From: Deltaproteobacteria bacterium | Lineage (GTDB): Bacteria > Myxococcota_A > UBA9160 | Direction of reading: 5' to 3' | Assembly (NCBI GenBank): GCA_003520425.1 | Contig: DOUU01000083.1 | Location: forward strand, 1-7,852 | DNA: 7,852 nt | In this document: positions 6,259 through 7,852 of the stretch, piece after piece | Layout of the letters: each line of letters opens with the position of its first letter | How positions within the stretch are numbered: position 1 is the first letter of the stretch | The notes under the pieces: model-generated | Databases searched by the model: none | Seen by the model: only the letters and a program-made list of their open reading frames with translations | What the model was told of the DNA's origin: nothing | Translations under genes and position numbers: made by a program

Positions 6259-6414
6259 GTCTTCGGGAAGATCCTTCAGTTGAAGAGATTCGCCACTCTC
6301 AGCGGAGTCCCGAGGCTAGCGGCGCTGCACCCGGTGGGGGTCTTTCGCGTGATCCGCCCATCCCACACCACAGTGGACGCAACGCGCCTCCGTGCGTGCA
6401 CTCGCTATCGTATC

Positions 6415-6425
6415 TGGACTCCTCC
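6415..6425 (+). repeat. Right subterminal inverted repeat of the IS
   Basis: TGGACTCCTCC matches the reverse complement of 7770-7780 at all 11 positions. It sits about 235 bp beyond the transposase stop, the position expected for the right end. Confidence 0.8.
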
Positions 6426-6658
6426 TGCAAGCTAGTTCCTTCTTCTCGACGGATCGGCTGCTCAAGGTCCGACTGCAATCGTATCTTCGGCCTCGTGTGT
6501 GGAGCGCTTGCGCTCCGGGCGATGATGGAAATCCGCGCGCTGGGAGCCATTCAGGACACCGGCCTTAGCGGCCAACGATTCCCATCGGCTTGTCCCTGCG
6601 CCGGTCAGGACCGGTGCGCCATCACCGTCGTGCACTCGAAAGCAGTCTGTTCGGTGGA
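6426..6658 (-). ncRNA. Predicted IS1111 seek/bridge RNA region
   Basis: IS110-family elements make a structured guide RNA that pairs with both the target and the element ends; in the IS1111 group it is encoded between the transposase stop and the right end. This non-coding stretch fits by position and size. Visible dyads: GGAGCGC/GCGCTCC (6501-6507, 6510-6516); GGCC/GGCC around 6561-6573; and GCGCCGGT with ACCG..GCGC (6598-6619, two-base bulge). Short exact matches to the IS-flank junctions occur at 6478-6486 and 6551-6558. Exact RNA ends cannot be read from sequence alone. Confidence 0.5.
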
Positions 6659-7697
6659 TTACTCCTTCGTTGTTGGGGCGGCGACGTCGAAGGGGCGTTC
6701 GTTGCGCCACACTGCCCAGACGATCCGAGCCAGCTTGTTGGCGAGTGCGACCGCAGCCTTGTTATGGCCCCGCACCCGCTCACGATCGAGCACCCATTTG
6801 CGTAGGCGATCACCGTCGACGGTTCTCTTCTTCGCGTTCCAAAGCACAGCCCTGGCACCGTGAATCAGCAGCATCCGTAGGTACGGATCCCCGCGTTTAC
6901 TGATCGCTCCCAGGCGCCGCCGCAGCCCACTCGACGACTCCCGAGGCGTCAGACCGAGGTAGCTCGCAAAGTGGCGTCCCGACGGGAAGCGCTGGACGTC
7001 GCCCACGAAGGCGACGAGCGCGGTCGCCGTAAGCAGGCCCACGCCGGGGATCGTGCGCAGTCGGGTGAGGACTTCGCTCTCCCTCGTCATGTTCTCGAGC
7101 GAGCACTACCTCATGCACGCGTACCTCGAGCTCGCGGATCTCGCGCGTCGTCTCGGAAAGCACGGCCCGCAGCGCGTCGGGGAGCCTGGAGTCGGCGTCC
7201 GAGACGAGCGCAACCACGAAAGGCACGACCTGGCGGGCACCGACCGGAATCGCGAAGCCGAGCTCACGCAGCAGCCCCCGCAGCGTGTTGAGCCGCGCGG
7301 TCCGCGTGGCCATCCAGGCCGAGCGGAGACGATGGAGCCCCGCGAGCACATGCTGATCAACGGACTTGACCGGGACCGGGCGGACGCCGTCGTTGCGAAT
7401 CGCCTCGAGCAGGCCTTTGGCGTCCGCGCCATCGGTCTTGTTGCGCAGCACGTAAGGGCGTACTGCGTGCGGTGGGAGCAGCACCACCCGGTGGCCGCGA
7501 GCTCCCGCCTCACGACCCCAGTAGTGCGCCGTCCCGCAAGCCTCCATCACCACCGTGGCCGGAGCCTGCTCCGCAAGGAAACGCGAGAACTGTCCCCGCG
7601 AAGGTCGCCGGCGCAGGCTCACCTTCCCGGGTCGTACCGATACCGCGACCTCGAACACGGACTTCGCCAGATCCACTGCGATCGTCGTAGAATGCAT
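6659..7697 (-). pseudogene. IS1111-group transposase with one-base frameshift
   Basis: The first segment, from ATG at 7697 with GGAGGAGGAAG before it, carries the RuvC-like DEDD domain. Asp9 is in IAVDLAKSVFEVAV, Glu52 in VVMEACGTAHYW, and Asp89 and Asp92 in NKTDGADAK. The MEACG.AHYW form is typical of the IS1111 branch. Around residue 200 (7091-7104) the sequence jumps by one base. The second frame then supplies the C-terminal Transposase_20 domain: LRTIPGVGLLTATALVAFVG, the Ser region LGLTPRESSSGLRRRLGAIS and KRGDPYLRMLLIHGA, ending at 6659. Together the segments give about 343 residues, a full-length family member. The pattern is one extra base relative to an intact gene. Programmed frameshifting is not usual in this group, so it is probably a recent inactivating mutation or a sequencing error. 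The first frame alone runs on to 6897 in nonsense sequence. Confidence 0.85.
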
Positions 7698-7769
7698 CTC
7701 GGACTTCCTCCTCCCCGGAGCTGTCCAGGGCGCAAGGCGACTCTGGCACTTGATGCCGCGCGAGTCGCT

Positions 7770-7780
7770 GGAGGAGTCCA
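7770..7780 (-). repeat. Left subterminal inverted repeat of the IS
   Basis: GGAGGAGTCCA on the plus strand is the exact complement of 6415-6425. It lies 73 bp before the transposase start. The short leader leaves little room for a guide RNA on this side, which agrees with the IS1111 rather than the IS110 layout. Confidence 0.8.
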
Positions 7781-7787
7781 TCTCATC

Positions 7788-7852
7788 AGGACAGCAGCGC
7801 GGCATGATTCAAAGCGCGGCCAGCGCGTCTTAGAGGGCCGGAAGGGAGTTAA
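7788..7852. other. Left flank of the IS, no feature recognised
   Basis: Sixty-five bases beyond the IS with no reading frame, RNA gene or repeat that I can support. Joining it to the other flank (before 6412) does not rebuild an obvious gene. Confidence 0.4.

Larger units (their letters stand above)
6412..7787 (-). mobile_element. IS1111-group (IS110 family) insertion sequence
   Basis: The element is about 1.38 kb, normal for the group. An 11-bp perfect subterminal inverted repeat marks the ends: TGGACTCCTCC at 6415-6425 and its complement at 7770-7780. In IS1111-type elements the repeats lie a few bases inside the termini, typically about 7 bp at the left and 3 bp at the right. I placed the ends on that rule, so each may be off by a few bases. 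No target duplication is seen, as expected. The only gene is a frameshifted DEDD transposase read leftward. Between its stop and the right end lie about 250 bp of non-coding DNA, the usual location of the guide RNA in this group. Confidence 0.8.

Noticed and set aside
7106..7513. 135-codon minus-strand frame inside the transposase
   Set aside because: Out-of-frame serine/arginine-rich shadow of the transposase.

Overview
This is a GC-rich bacterial window with no rRNA, tRNA or CRISPR array. The mix of a lipase-maturation-factor-like membrane protein, a DUF374 acyltransferase-like protein, a DUF167 protein and an IS110/IS1111-type element fits a high-GC Gram-negative bacterium, perhaps a deltaproteobacterial or myxobacterial relative or a soil metagenome lineage. 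That placement is inference from gene content and composition. The layout is patchy: a few intact genes are separated by broken genes, phage-like debris and structured non-coding DNA, as expected of accessory DNA.

Left part (1-2641, + strand). A complete bacterial LMF1-family membrane protein (180-1709) is followed by a small two-helix membrane protein (1790-2014). Next comes a short palindrome (2072-2089) resembling the cosQ part of a lambda-type cos site, and 70 bp further on a complete Nu1-like small terminase subunit (2159-2641). No large terminase, portal or capsid gene follows, so this looks like the packaging edge of a decayed prophage.

Middle (2653-5290). A 5'-truncated SIR2-like gene (minus strand) ends 11 bp from the terminase stop codon. 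It is followed by an intact alpha/beta hydrolase (3374-4162) and an intact DUF167/YggU protein (4523-4819). A 19-bp perfect direct repeat, each copy placed just after a strong hairpin, flanks the DUF167 segment. Immediately after DUF167 lie an 11-codon ATGA-coupled reading frame and, on the opposite strand, the orphan C-terminus of an unidentified protein, which suggests a rearrangement joint near 4850.

Right part (5265-7852). A DUF374 gene on the minus strand (5360-6160) has a convincing Rho-independent terminator (5265-5288) and a possible short coupled reading frame upstream. An IS1111-group insertion sequence (about 6412-7787) follows. Its transposase keeps the DEDD residues but carries a one-base frameshift near 7091-7104. 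Its subterminal inverted repeats are identical over 11 bp. About 250 bp of non-coding DNA between the transposase stop and the right end is where this group encodes its guide (seek/bridge) RNA. That stretch contains short exact matches to both IS-flank junctions, and this is the most interesting signal in the window.
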